DNA of 64,000 nt, from contig JBIQLW010000012.1 of NCBI GenBank assembly GCA_044463945.1, positions 1 to 64,000 on the forward strand, written 5' to 3'. Origin of the DNA: 62-47 sp044463945. GTDB taxonomy: Bacteria; Pseudomonadota; Alphaproteobacteria; Rhizobiales; Xanthobacteraceae. Shown piece after piece: positions 42,996 to 51,619 of this stretch (position 1 is its first letter; the number at the start of each line of letters is the position of its first letter). A program made the translations under genes and the position numbers. The notes beneath the pieces were generated by a model. It did not search any database. It had not been told where the DNA came from and worked only from the letters and a program-made list of their open reading frames with translations.

Positions 42996-45080
42996 ATGGC
43001 GAACGATTCCCTGGAGACCGAAAAGGGCCGCAAACGACCGTCCCCGTCCGCGACGGCGGCGTCCGACCGGCCGGCGGGCGCGCCGGACCTCGACCCGGCG
43101 ACGCAGGATGTCGATCCCGCGACCGCCGGCAACGGCGAGGAGGAGGACGAGGAACGGCTGCCGGAGCCGCTCGACGACGAGGCCGGGGCGGTGGCGGAGG
43201 GGCCGTTCGCGGCGGGCCGGGCGGCGATCGAGCGCGCGGTGCGGCTCGCGCCCACCTCGCCCGGCGTCTACCGGATGCTCAACGCCGCCAACGACGTGCT
43301 CTATGTCGGCAAGGCCAAGAACGTCCGCAAACGGCTTGCGTCCTATGCCCGGCCGACCGGCCACGTCGCCCGCATCGCCCGCATGATCGCGGCGACGGTG
43401 GTGGTCGAGATCGTCTCGACCGCGACCGAAACCGAGGCGCTGCTGCTGGAGGCCAACCTCATCAAGCAGTTGCGGCCGCGCTTCAACGTCTCGCTGCGCG
43501 ACGACAAGTCGTTCCCCTACATCCTCATCACCGGCGATCACTGGGCGCCGCAAATTCTGAAACATCGCGGGGCGCAGACCCGGCCGGGCCGCTATTTCGG
43601 CCCGTTCGCCTCGGTCGGTGCGGTCAACCGCACCATCACCGCGTTGCAGCGCGCGTTTCTGATCCGCTCCTGCACCGATTCCTTTTTTGAAAGCCGGACG
43701 CGGCCGTGCCTGCTCTACCAGATCCGCCGCTGCTCCGCGCCCTGCACCGGCGAGATCGACTTCCCCGGCTACACCGCGCTGGTCCGCGAGGCGATCGACT
43801 TCCTCTCCGGGCGCTCGCGCGCGGTGAAGCAGGACCTTGCCCGCGCGATGGAACAGGCGTCGGCCGAACTCGCCTTCGAGCGCGCGGCGGTCTATCGCGA
43901 CCGCCTCGCGGCGCTGTCGGCGATCCAGTCGACGCAGGGCATCAATCCGCGCACCGTCGAGGAAGCCGACGTGTTCGCGGTGCATCAGGAGGGCGGCTAC
44001 TTCTGCATCGAGGTGTTCTTCTTCCGCACCGGGCAGAACTGGGGCAACCGCGCCTATTTTCCGCGCGCGGAGAAGTCGTTCACCTGCGAGGAGGTGCTGG
44101 GCGCGTTCCTGGCGCAGTTCTACGACGACAAGCCGCCTCCGAAGCTGGTGCTGCTCTCGCACGCCATCGAGGAGCGCGACCTGCTGGCGGACGCGCTCGG
44201 CGTCAAGGCCGGCTTCCGGGTCGAGGTCGCGACTCCGCAGCGCGGCGAGAAGAAGGAACTGGTGGCCCACGCGCTGACCAACGCCCGCGAGGCGCTGGGC
44301 CGCAAGCTGGCCGACACCGCGACCCAGGCGCGGCTGTTGCAGGGGCTGGCGACGGTGCTCGGCCTGCCGGCGCCCCCGAACCGGGTCGAGGTCTACGACA
44401 ACAGCCACATTCAGGGCACCAACGCGGTCGGCGCGATGATCGTCGCCGGTCCCGACGGGTTCATGAAGAACCAGTACCGCAAGTTCAACATCCGTGCCGA
44501 GGGCCTTACCCCCGGCGACGACTACGCGATGATGCGCGAGGTGCTGGAACGCCGCTTCAAGCGGCTCCTGACCCCGGGTTCCGCCGGGGACCAGCCGGCC
44601 GGGAGCGCGCCCGACGCGCCGCAACAATGGCCCGATCTGGTCATCATCGACGGCGGGCGCGGGCAGCTCAACGCCGCGCGGGAGATTTTCGACCGGCTGG
44701 GATTGACCGGGGTGGCGCTGATGGCGGTGGCCAAGGGGCCGGACCGCGACGCCGGGCGGGAAACCCTGTTCATGACCGGGCGGGAGCCGTTGAAACTGGA
44801 GCCGCGCGACCCGGTTCTGTATTTCATCCAGCGGCTGCGCGACGAGGCGCACCGCTTCGTGATCGGCTCGCACCGGAAACTGCGCAAGAAAGACATCCGG
44901 GAGGCGGGGTTGCAGGAGATCGCCGGCATCGGCCCGTCGCGCAAGCGGGCGCTGCTGCACCACTTCGGGACCCTGAAGGAAATCGAGCGCGCCTCGGTCG
45001 CCGACCTCGGCAAGGTGCCGGGGATCAGCGCCGAGAGCGCGCGGCGCATTTTCGAGTTTTTCCATGCCGGGCCGACCTGA
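42996..45080 (+). CDS. uvrC: Excinuclease ABC subunit C (UvrC)
   Basis: 694 residues from the ATG at 42996. The GIY-YIG domain starts at about residue 84 (LAPTSPGVYRML...VLYVGKAKNVRKRL), then comes the Cys-rich and UvrB-binding region (IRRCSAPCTGEI; DLARAMEQASAELAFERAAVYRDRL). The RNase H-like 3' incision domain (VEVYDNSHIQGT; DLVIIDGGRGQLNAA) and a double helix-hairpin-helix (EIAGIGPSRKRALLHHFG) complete it. It cuts both sides of UvrB-marked lesions. The first about 75 residues are an acidic, probably disordered extension absent from E. coli UvrC, and a 20-residue insertion (GSAGDQPAGSAPDAPQQ) precedes the incision motif. Confidence 0.97.
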   Translation: MANDSLETEKGRKRPSPSATAASDRPAGAPDLDPATQDVDPATAGNGEEEDEERLPEPLDDEAGAVAEGPFAAGRAAIERAVRLAPTSPGVYRMLNAANDVLYVGKAKNVRKRLASYARPTGHVARIARMIAATVVVEIVSTATETEALLLEANLIKQLRPRFNVSLRDDKSFPYILITGDHWAPQILKHRGAQTRPGRYFGPFASVGAVNRTITALQRAFLIRSCTDSFFESRTRPCLLYQIRRCSAPCTGEIDFPGYTALVREAIDFLSGRSRAVKQDLARAMEQASAELAFERAAVYRDRLAALSAIQSTQGINPRTVEEADVFAVHQEGGYFCIEVFFFRTGQNWGNRAYFPRAEKSFTCEEVLGAFLAQFYDDKPPPKLVLLSHAIEERDLLADALGVKAGFRVEVATPQRGEKKELVAHALTNAREALGRKLADTATQARLLQGLATVLGLPAPPNRVEVYDNSHIQGTNAVGAMIVAGPDGFMKNQYRKFNIRAEGLTPGDDYAMMREVLERRFKRLLTPGSAGDQPAGSAPDAPQQWPDLVIIDGGRGQLNAAREIFDRLGLTGVALMAVAKGPDRDAGRETLFMTGREPLKLEPRDPVLYFIQRLRDEAHRFVIGSHRKLRKKDIREAGLQEIAGIGPSRKRALLHHFGTLKEIERASVADLGKVPGISAESARRIFEFFHAGPT

Positions 45081-45183
45081 CGGCCCGGCCGGGGCGCGCG
45101 GCGGCGGCGGCCGTGCTATGGCTGCGGCGGGAATCCGCGCCGGACCAGTTGACCTTGGCGGAGCGGCGGTATTGGTTGAGAAG

Positions 45184-45798
45184 ATGAACACTGTCACCAC
45201 CAGAAGCGCCGAGCGGCACGGACTGTCGCTGCCGAACCTGCTGACGTTCGCGCGCATCGCCGCCATCCCGGTGGTGGTCGGCTGCGTCTATGCCCAGTCC
45301 ATTCTGCTGGGGCCGCTGTGGCTGCGCTGGGTGGCGCTGGCGGTGTTCGTCGCGGCCGCCATCACCGATTTCCTCGACGGCTACTATGCGCGGATCTGGG
45401 ACCAGCAGTCGGCGCTGGGGCGGATGCTCGACCCGATCGCCGACAAGCTCCTGGTGGCGTCGTGCCTGTTGATGCTGGCGGCGGACGGCATCATCCACGG
45501 CTGGACGCTGTGGGCCGCCATTGTCATCCTGTGCCGCGAAATCCTGGTGTCGGGCCTGCGCGAATATCTCGCGGCGCTGCGGGTCAGCGTGCCGGTCACC
45601 AGGCTCGCCAAGTGGAAGACCACGGCGCAACTGGTGGCGATCGGCTTCCTGCTCGCGGGCGAGGCGGGCGATCAGGTGTTTCCGTTCGTCACCCAGATCG
45701 GGCTGACGCTGCTGTGGCTGTCGGCGATCTTCACGATCTATACCGGATGGGATTATTTCCGCGCCGGCATCCATCACCTGATCGAGGCCGAGCCATGA
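45184..45798 (+). CDS. pgsA: CDP-diacylglycerol-glycerol-3-phosphate 3-phosphatidyltransferase
   Basis: 204 residues from the ATG at 45184; the frame extends upstream but the extra sequence lies in the uvrC 3' end. The CDP-alcohol phosphotransferase signature D-G-x2-A-R-x8-G-x3-D-x3-D is visible as DFLDGYYARIWDQQSALGRMLDPIADK. Four or more membrane helices surround it. It makes phosphatidylglycerophosphate in the inner membrane. It follows uvrC by 103 bases and overlaps moaD by four bases. Confidence 0.96.
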   Translation: MNTVTTRSAERHGLSLPNLLTFARIAAIPVVVGCVYAQSILLGPLWLRWVALAVFVAAAITDFLDGYYARIWDQQSALGRMLDPIADKLLVASCLLMLAADGIIHGWTLWAAIVILCREILVSGLREYLAALRVSVPVTRLAKWKTTAQLVAIGFLLAGEAGDQVFPFVTQIGLTLLWLSAIFTIYTGWDYFRAGIHHLIEAEP

Positions 45799-46046
45799 AG
45801 GTGGTGTATTTCGCCTGGGTGCGCGAGCGCGTCGGCAAGACCGAGGAGGTGGTCGAGCCGCCCGCCGCCGTGCGCACCGTCGGCGATCTGATCGCGTGGC
45901 TGGCGCAGCGCGGCGAGACTTATGCCCACGCCTTCGAGACGCCGCGCGTGATCCGCGCCGCGATCGATCACGCGCATGTCCCGCAGGACACGGCGATCGC
46001 CGGCGCGCGCGAGATCGCGTTGTTCCCGCCGATGACCGGCGGCTAG
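45795..46046 (+). CDS. moaD: Molybdopterin synthase sulfur-carrier subunit MoaD
   Basis: 83 residues with the ubiquitin-like fold pattern, ending in the essential Gly-Gly (FPPMTGG). The opening MKVVYFAWVRERVGKTEE is typical. The ATG overlaps the pgsA stop (ATGA). The C-terminal glycine carries the sulfur used by MoaE, 177 bases downstream, to make molybdopterin. Confidence 0.95.
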   Translation: MKVVYFAWVRERVGKTEEVVEPPAAVRTVGDLIAWLAQRGETYAHAFETPRVIRAAIDHAHVPQDTAIAGAREIALFPPMTGG

Positions 46047-46078
46047 GTGCGATGAATTGAAACCGGATCCTGGTTTAT

Positions 46079-46203
46079 GTGTCCCGGGCGCGGCGCGGCG
46101 TGTAACGTCGCCCCGCAGAACCGGGACCGTTTCAACGGCAGTATCCGCAACGGTCCCGGTTCTGCGAAGCGGCATGAAGAATGCCGCATCGCGCCCGGGA
46201 CAC
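46079..46203. repeat. Long palindromic intergenic repeat (family C), copy 3
   Basis: Outer arms GTGTCCCGGG (46079-46088) and CCCGGGACAC (46194-46203); inner arms ACCGGGACCG and CGGTCCCGGT. It stands between moaD and moaE, ending 20 bases before the moaE ATG, which has no obvious ribosome site. Confidence 0.82.
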
Positions 46204-46223
46204 GAATATCCTAGTATTGTCTC

Positions 46224-46691
46224 ATGACCGTGCCCGTCACCATCCGCCTGCAACAGGCCGACTTCGACACCGCGCGCGAGATCGCGGCGATGAGCGCCGG
46301 CCGTACCGATGTCGGCGCGGTGGTGTCGTTCAGCGGCGTCTGTCGGGGCGGCGCGGAAGGCGATGCCATCGATGCGTTGACGTTGGAACACTATCCCGGC
46401 ATGGCCGAGGCCGAGATCGGCCGCCATGTCGAGGAGGCGCTGGCGCGCTGGCCGCTGCTCGGCGTCACCGTGATCCACCGCTACGGCCGCATCACGCCGG
46501 GCGACAATATCGTGCTGGTGGTGACGGCGTCGTCGCACCGCCAGGCGGCGTTCGCGGCGGCGGAATTTCTGATGGACTATCTGAAGACCCGTGCGCCGTT
46601 CTGGAAGCGCGAGGAAAGCGCGGCCGGCGGGCAATGGGTCGAGGCTGCGGACCATGACGATGCCGCCGCGGCGCGCTGGACCAAATCCTGA
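46224..46691 (+). CDS. moaE: Molybdopterin synthase catalytic subunit MoaE
   Basis: 155 residues. Family blocks are GAVVSFSGVCRGG, LTLEHYPGMAEAEI, VIHRYGRITPGDNIVLV and the active-site lysine segment DYLKTRAPFWKREE. Together with MoaD it inserts two sulfurs into precursor Z. It overlaps the prmB ATG by one base. Confidence 0.96.
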   Translation: MTVPVTIRLQQADFDTAREIAAMSAGRTDVGAVVSFSGVCRGGAEGDAIDALTLEHYPGMAEAEIGRHVEEALARWPLLGVTVIHRYGRITPGDNIVLVVTASSHRQAAFAAAEFLMDYLKTRAPFWKREESAAGGQWVEAADHDDAAAARWTKS

Positions 46692-47674
46692 TGGCGAAAA
46701 CCACACGGGCGAAGGCGAAGAAGACGCCGCCGCGCCGCGCGGCAAAACCCGCGCCGCCGCGACGGCCCGCGCGCGGCGAGCTTTTGACGCTGCTGGATTT
46801 CGTGCGCTACGCGGTGAGCCGCTTCACCGAGGCCGAGGTGGTGTTCGCCCACGGCACCACCGATCCCGTGGCGGACGCGGCGTTTCTGGTGTGCGAGGCG
46901 CTGCATCTGCATCCCGATCAGTTCGAGACCTTCGCGACCGCGCGCGTCACCGCCACCGAAGCCAAGCGGCTCGTCGACCTGATCGAGCGGCGGGTGACGA
47001 GCCGCGAGCCCACCGCCTATCTGGTCAACAAGGTCTATATGCGCGGGCTGCCGTTTTACGTCGACAAGCGCGTGATCGTGCCGCGCTCGTTCATCGGCGA
47101 ACTGCTGGAGTCGCATTTTTCCGGATCGGACGAGGCGGACGGCGCCGCGCTGATCGAGGATCCGCTGGCGGTGGAGCGCGTGCTCGATCTCTGCACCGGC
47201 TCGGGCTGTCTTGCGATCCTCGCCGCCCGCGCCTTTCCCAACGCGCGGATCGATGCGGTCGATCTGTCGAAGGACGCGCTGGCGGTGGCGGCGAGGAACG
47301 TCGCCGCTTACGGCCTCGACGATCGCATCGCGCTGCATCGCGGCGACCTGTTCGCTCCGCTCGGCGACGCGCGCTACGACCTCATCATCAGCAATCCGCC
47401 CTATGTCGATGCGCAGGGCATGGCGGGCCTGCCGCGCGAGTGCCGTCACGAGCCGAAGATGGCGTTCGACGGCGGCGACGACGGCCTCGCCATCGTCCAC
47501 CGCATCCTGCGCGACGCGCCGGCGCACCTCAACGCCGGCGGCGGGCTGTTGTGCGAGATCGGCCGCGGCCGCGACCTGCTCGACGCCGCGTATCCCGACC
47601 TGCCGCTGTTGTGGCTCGACACCGAGGACTCCGAGGGCGAGGTGTTCTGGATCGACGCCGCGACGCTTACCTGA
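46691..47674 (+). CDS. prmB: 50S ribosomal protein L3 N(5)-glutamine methyltransferase PrmB
   Basis: 327 residues. After a basic N-terminal extension of about 30 residues come the helical substrate domain and the Rossmann methylase with VLDLCTGSGCLAILAA and the glutamine methylase motif NPPYVD (near residue 235). The segment RSFIGELLESHF and the ending EDSEGEVFWID favour PrmB over PrmC. It methylates L3. It is translationally coupled to moaE by a one-base overlap, though the functions are unrelated. Confidence 0.92.
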   Translation: MAKTTRAKAKKTPPRRAAKPAPPRRPARGELLTLLDFVRYAVSRFTEAEVVFAHGTTDPVADAAFLVCEALHLHPDQFETFATARVTATEAKRLVDLIERRVTSREPTAYLVNKVYMRGLPFYVDKRVIVPRSFIGELLESHFSGSDEADGAALIEDPLAVERVLDLCTGSGCLAILAARAFPNARIDAVDLSKDALAVAARNVAAYGLDDRIALHRGDLFAPLGDARYDLIISNPPYVDAQGMAGLPRECRHEPKMAFDGGDDGLAIVHRILRDAPAHLNAGGGLLCEIGRGRDLLDAAYPDLPLLWLDTEDSEGEVFWIDAATLT

Positions 47675-47714
47675 GCGGTGCGCTGAGGGCCGCAAGCGGC
47701 CACCTCGGAGTCTG

Positions 47715-47833
47715 ACCGGAAACGAGGCGTCATCGTCCGCGAAGGCGGACGATCCAGTAATCGGTGCGACCGCAAGGGAAAACCGATTCCACATGAGGTA
47801 CTGGGTCCCCGCCTGCGCGGGGACGACGCTGAG
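47715..47833. repeat. Composite palindromic repeat (family A), copy 6
   Basis: GACCGGAAACGAGGCGTCATCGTCCGC-GAAG-GCGGACGATCCAGTA, a spacer with GGGAAAACCGATTCC, then GTACTGGGTCCCCGCCTGCGCGGGGACGACG. Within the 420-base gap 47675-48094 between prmB and the MATE gene; the rest of the gap holds a terminator-like hairpin and no gene. Confidence 0.82.
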
Positions 47834-48012
47834 AATGTGGTGACAACACACTGGCCAGATACTCAGGCTGACGACTTTGGCTTCGTTCGCAAATGAGATC
47901 GTCCCGATACGGCCCCACTTCGCCCGCCGGCATGACGGCTCTGCGCGGCGGGCTCTGGCCAAATCGCGAACTCTCGCTTAGATAGAAGCATCCGAAGTGA
48001 ATGACGTAAGCG

Positions 48013-48038
48013 AACCTCCGGCGCTGCCGCCGGAGGTT
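48013..48038 (+). terminator. Terminator-like or attenuator hairpin just ahead of the MATE gene
   Basis: AACCTCCGGCG (48013-48023) pairs with CGCCGGAGGTT (48028-48038) around a four-base loop, followed by TCGTTGTCTTC on the plus strand. Its right arm contains GGAGG. It ends 14 bases before a TTG and 56 bases before the ATG of the next gene, so it either stops read-through from upstream or acts as a leader attenuator. Confidence 0.6.
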
Positions 48039-48094
48039 TCGTTGTCTTCATATTGTCGCAATTCCAGACCGTCCGCGTTGATGACCGTATCGCC

Positions 48095-49492
48095 ATGCTG
48101 CTTGCCGCCCGCCACAACGCGCTCACGCGCGACGCCTGGCTCGAAGAATTTCGGGCGACGCTGGCGCTCGGCTGGCCGATGGTGCTCACCAACCTGGCGC
48201 AGATCGCGCTGACCACGACCGACGTCATCGTGCTGGGCCGGCTCGGCCCCTCGGCGCTCGCCGCCGCCACGCTCGGCGTCAATCTCTATTTCGGCCTCTT
48301 GATCTTCGCCATCGGCCTCGTCACCGCCACCTCGCCGATGATGGCGGAGGCGATCGGCCGCAAGCGCCACGTCGTGCGCGAGGTGCGGCGCACCTTCCGG
48401 CAGGGCCTGTGGTCGGCGGTGATGGTGGCGATCCCGGCATGGTTGCTGTTGTGGCACGCCGAGGCGGTGCTGCTGGCGTTCGGGCAGGAACCGCAACTCG
48501 CCGCTGACGCGCAAGTTTTCATGCGCGAACTGCAATGGGGTTTCCTGCCGGCGCTCGGCTTCATCACGCTGCGCTCGTTCGTCACCGCGCTGGAGCGGCC
48601 GATCGCGGCCATGATCGTGACGGTGGCGGCGATCCTGTTCAACATTCTCGCCAACTGGGTGCTGGTGTTCGGCCATCTCGGTTTTCCGGCGCTGGGGCTG
48701 CGCGGCTCCGGCCTCGCCACCACCTTGTCGAACACGTTCATGTTTCTCGGGCTGACGGCGGTGGTGCTGGTGGATCGCCGGTTCCGGCGCTTCCATCTGT
48801 TCGGGCGCTGGTGGCGGCCGGACTGGCCGCGGCTCGCCACGCTGTGGCGGCTCGGGGTGCCGATCGGCGCGACCATGGCGCTGGAAATCACGCTGTTCAA
48901 CGCGGCGGTGTTCCTGATGGGGCTGTTCGGCGTCGCCGCCATCGCCGCGCACTCGATCGCGATCCAGATCGCGGCGGCGTCGTTCATGGTGCCGCTCGGG
49001 CTCGGACAGGCGGCGACGGTGCGCGTCGGCCTCGCGCACGGCGGGCGCGACCCTGACGGCATCACCCGCGCCGGATGGGCGGCGTTCGTGCTGGCCATCG
49101 CTTTCATGGCGGTGATGAGCGTGGTGCTGCTGACCATGCCGCGCACGCTGATCGGCATTTTCGTCGCGACCGACGATCCCGCCAACGCGGCGGTGGTGCA
49201 GACGGCGGTGCTGTTCCTGCTGTGGGCGGCGATCTTCCAGATCGCCGACGGCGCGCAGGTGGTCGGCGCGGGAATGTTGCGCGGCTTGCAGGATACCCGC
49301 GTGCCGATGCTCTATGCCGCGTTCGGCTACTGGGGCTGCGGGATGCCGCTCAGCCTGCTGTTCGCGTTCAAGCTGGGCTATGGCGGTGTCGGCATCTGGG
49401 TCGGGCTGGCGTCGGGCTTGGCCGTGGTGGCGGTGCTGATGATGAACCGCTGGCTCCGCCGCGACCGGCTGCATCTGGTGCCCGCGAACTGA
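48095..49492 (+). CDS. MATE-family multidrug efflux transporter (NorM-like)
   Basis: 465 residues from the ATG at 48095; a TTG at 48053 would add 14 residues and no ribosome site decides. Twelve hydrophobic segments are visible in two similar halves, beginning LALGWPMVLTNLAQIALTTTDVIVLGRLG, the typical first MATE helix, and including LRTFVTAL-like LRSFVTALERP and GLRGSGLATTLSNTFMF. MATE proteins export cationic drugs or metabolites in exchange for sodium or protons. It is a single gene preceded by a strong hairpin. Confidence 0.93.
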   Translation: MLLAARHNALTRDAWLEEFRATLALGWPMVLTNLAQIALTTTDVIVLGRLGPSALAAATLGVNLYFGLLIFAIGLVTATSPMMAEAIGRKRHVVREVRRTFRQGLWSAVMVAIPAWLLLWHAEAVLLAFGQEPQLAADAQVFMRELQWGFLPALGFITLRSFVTALERPIAAMIVTVAAILFNILANWVLVFGHLGFPALGLRGSGLATTLSNTFMFLGLTAVVLVDRRFRRFHLFGRWWRPDWPRLATLWRLGVPIGATMALEITLFNAAVFLMGLFGVAAIAAHSIAIQIAAASFMVPLGLGQAATVRVGLAHGGRDPDGITRAGWAAFVLAIAFMAVMSVVLLTMPRTLIGIFVATDDPANAAVVQTAVLFLLWAAIFQIADGAQVVGAGMLRGLQDTRVPMLYAAFGYWGCGMPLSLLFAFKLGYGGVGIWVGLASGLAVVAVLMMNRWLRRDRLHLVPAN

Positions 49493-49545
49493 AACGCCGC
49501 GAGTTCATGGGCCGCGGCGTTTCCGAACCAATTCCGGAGGCTGCG

Positions 49546-50658
49546 TTACAGCACCTTCCTGATCCAGCCGTGCGGGTCGGCGGCGCGGCCGTACTGGATG
49601 TCCACCAGCTTCTTGCGCAGCCCCATCGCCACCTCCCCGGCGGCGCCGCCGTTGATGGTGAAGTCGCCGTGCGCGGAGCACACCTTGCCGATCGGCGAGA
49701 TCACCGCCGCGGTGCCGCAGGCGAACGCCTCCTTCAGCTTGCCGCTGGCGGCGTCAGCGCGCCACTGGTCGATGGTGTAGGGCTCCTCGCGCACGCGGGT
49801 CCCGGCTTCCTGCGCAAGCCGGATGATCGAGTCGCGGGTGATGCCCGGCAGGATGGTGCCGAGCGGCGGCGTGAGCAGCGAGCCGTCGTCGAACACGAAG
49901 AAGATGTTCATGCCGCCGAGTTCCTCGATATAGCGGCGCTCGACCGCGTCGAGGAACACCACCTGATCGCAGCCGCGATCGATCGCTTCCGCCTGCGCGC
50001 GCAGGGATGCCGCGTAGTTGCCGCCGCATTTCACCGCGCCGGTGCCGCCGATGGCGGCGCGCGTGTAGTTCTCCGACACCCAGATCGAGACCGGCGCGGG
50101 GCCGCCCTTGAAGTAGGAGCCGACCGGCGAGGCGATCACCGCGAAGATGTAGTCCGCCGACGGCTTGACGCCGAGGAACACCTCGTTGGCGATCATGAAG
50201 GGGCGGATGTACAGGCTGCCTTCGCCGCCCGGAATCCAGGCGCGGTCGATCTTCACGATCTGCTCGACGGCTTCGATGAACACCGGCTCGGGCAGCGGCG
50301 CCATCGCCATGCGGTCGGCCGAACTGCGGAAGCGCTTCGCGTTGGCGTCCGGGCGGAACAGGTTGATGCCGCCGTCGTCGCGTTTGTAAGCCTTCAGCCC
50401 CTCGAAAATCTCCTGGGCGTAGTGCAGCACCGCGGTCGCCGGATCGAGCGCGAAGCTTTCGCGGGAGGCGACATGCGCGTCGTGCCAGCCCTTCGCCTGA
50501 CTGTAGCGGACGATCGCCATGTGATCGGTGAACACCCGGCCGAAGCCGGGGTCCTTCAGCTTCTCGGCGCGCGCCGCGTCGGGGGTGGGCTCGGCCGCGG
50601 GCCGGACGTCGAATGTCAGCCACAGCGCGCCATCAGCCTTGTCGAACGAAACTCCCAT
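49546..50658 (-). CDS. ilvE: Branched-chain amino acid aminotransferase IlvE
   Basis: 370 residues from the ATG at 50658, with GGGAGAAG six bases upstream; an open extension to 50727 is not needed. The length and sequence fit the larger BCAT group (about 360). Landmarks are HYAQEIFEGLKAYKR, YIRPFMIA, the PLP lysine in GTGAVKCGGNYAAS, EELGGMNIFFVF and EAFACGTAAVISPIG. It transfers amino groups to make leucine, isoleucine and valine. It is divergent from a MarR regulator, with two inverted repeats between them. Confidence 0.96.
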   Translation of the reverse strand: MGVSFDKADGALWLTFDVRPAAEPTPDAARAEKLKDPGFGRVFTDHMAIVRYSQAKGWHDAHVASRESFALDPATAVLHYAQEIFEGLKAYKRDDGGINLFRPDANAKRFRSSADRMAMAPLPEPVFIEAVEQIVKIDRAWIPGGEGSLYIRPFMIANEVFLGVKPSADYIFAVIASPVGSYFKGGPAPVSIWVSENYTRAAIGGTGAVKCGGNYAASLRAQAEAIDRGCDQVVFLDAVERRYIEELGGMNIFFVFDDGSLLTPPLGTILPGITRDSIIRLAQEAGTRVREEPYTIDQWRADAASGKLKEAFACGTAAVISPIGKVCSAHGDFTINGGAAGEVAMGLRKKLVDIQYGRAADPHGWIRKVL

Positions 50659-50731
50659 GATCTTCTCCCGGATCGAACTGGTTACGCGGGGTCGCGCGCT
50701 GGTCGGCTCAGTCAACTTTATGCCCATTCCA

Positions 50732-50761
50732 TCCGCAAAATGGCTTTCGGCTTTTTGCGGA
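50732..50761. promoter_or_regulatory. Inverted repeat upstream of ilvE
   Basis: TCCGCAAAA (50732-50740) and TTTTGCGGA (50753-50761), nine perfect pairs across 12 bases, 74 bases upstream of the ilvE ATG. It could be an operator or a leader hairpin. Confidence 0.45.
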
Positions 50762-50778
50762 ACCGGCGAACTCCACTA

Positions 50779-50792
50779 CAAACGATCGTTTG
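50779..50792. promoter_or_regulatory. Perfect 14-bp palindrome between ilvE and marR, candidate MarR operator
   Basis: CAAACGA-TCGTTTG with no spacer, 121 bases upstream of ilvE and 245 upstream of marR. The 378-base region 50659-51036 holds this and the inverted repeat at 50732, but no gene. MarR dimers commonly bind 14-20-bp palindromes in such divergent regions. Confidence 0.5.
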
Positions 50793-51036
50793 CTGGTCCT
50801 GTGATTCCACCATCTGCAAAAGTGTCTGCCGCAACGGGATGCAAATGCTAGAACCCAACCGCCAGTATGTTCGCCCGGCCGCTGTCCGACAATCGCGAGG
50901 AACGGAAATTCAGACCCTGGCGGCGGCGCGGCGATGACCCGATCGACGCAACCTTGGAACCAGGAATGACGCCAAAACGATCTAATGTTTCGTCTTCATC
51001 GCCGTTTTTGTAACATTACGACCAAGATACGTCAAT

Positions 51037-51606
51037 ATGGCTGACATAAATTTTGCGAAGATAAATCCGGCCGCGGCCCCGGCCGGCGCCGAGGCCGCCG
51101 CGCCGGGGGGCGGGGACGCGCCGTCGCCGCCGCCGCTGCGCTGGGACATCATCGAACTGTTGTTCTTCGCCTATCGCGACTTCGTCGGCGACGCCGATCA
51201 TGTGCTGGAGGCGTTCGGCTTCGGCCGCGCCCATCACCGGGTCGTGCATTTCGTCCATCGCTATCCGGGGCTGACGGTCGCCGATCTGCTCGGGGTACTC
51301 CGTATTACCAAGCAGTCGCTCGGGCGGGTGCTCAAGCAACTGCTTGAAGAAGGGTATATCGTGCAGCGCGCCGGCGATCAGGACCGCCGCCAGCGGCTGT
51401 TGTTCGTGACCGACAAGGGCGCGGCGCTGGTCGGGCAGCTCGCAGGGCTCCAGACCGACCGCATCACCCGCGCCATGGGCGATCTCGACGCCGCCGGCGC
51501 CGCGGCCGTCAGCCGCTTCCTGCGCGGCATGATCGACCGCGAGGAGTCCGACAAGGTGCTTGAACGTTTGCTGGCGTCCGACCGTCCCGACGGCGCCGGC
51601 CCATGA
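51037..51606 (+). CDS. MarR-family transcriptional regulator
   Basis: 189 residues. A flexible Ala/Pro/Gly-rich N-terminus of about 35 residues precedes the winged helix: helix-turn-helix VADLLGVLRITKQSLGRVLKQLLEEGYI and the wing RAGDQDRRQRLLFVTDKG with the conserved Asp-Arg-Arg. The ligand is unknown. It is divergent from ilvE and is followed by a two-component pair in the same direction (13 bases to the response regulator), so the three genes probably form one transcript. Confidence 0.92.
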   Translation: MADINFAKINPAAAPAGAEAAAPGGGDAPSPPPLRWDIIELLFFAYRDFVGDADHVLEAFGFGRAHHRVVHFVHRYPGLTVADLLGVLRITKQSLGRVLKQLLEEGYIVQRAGDQDRRQRLLFVTDKGAALVGQLAGLQTDRITRAMGDLDAAGAAAVSRFLRGMIDREESDKVLERLLASDRPDGAGP

Positions 51607-51619
51607 CGAGGGTTCGACC

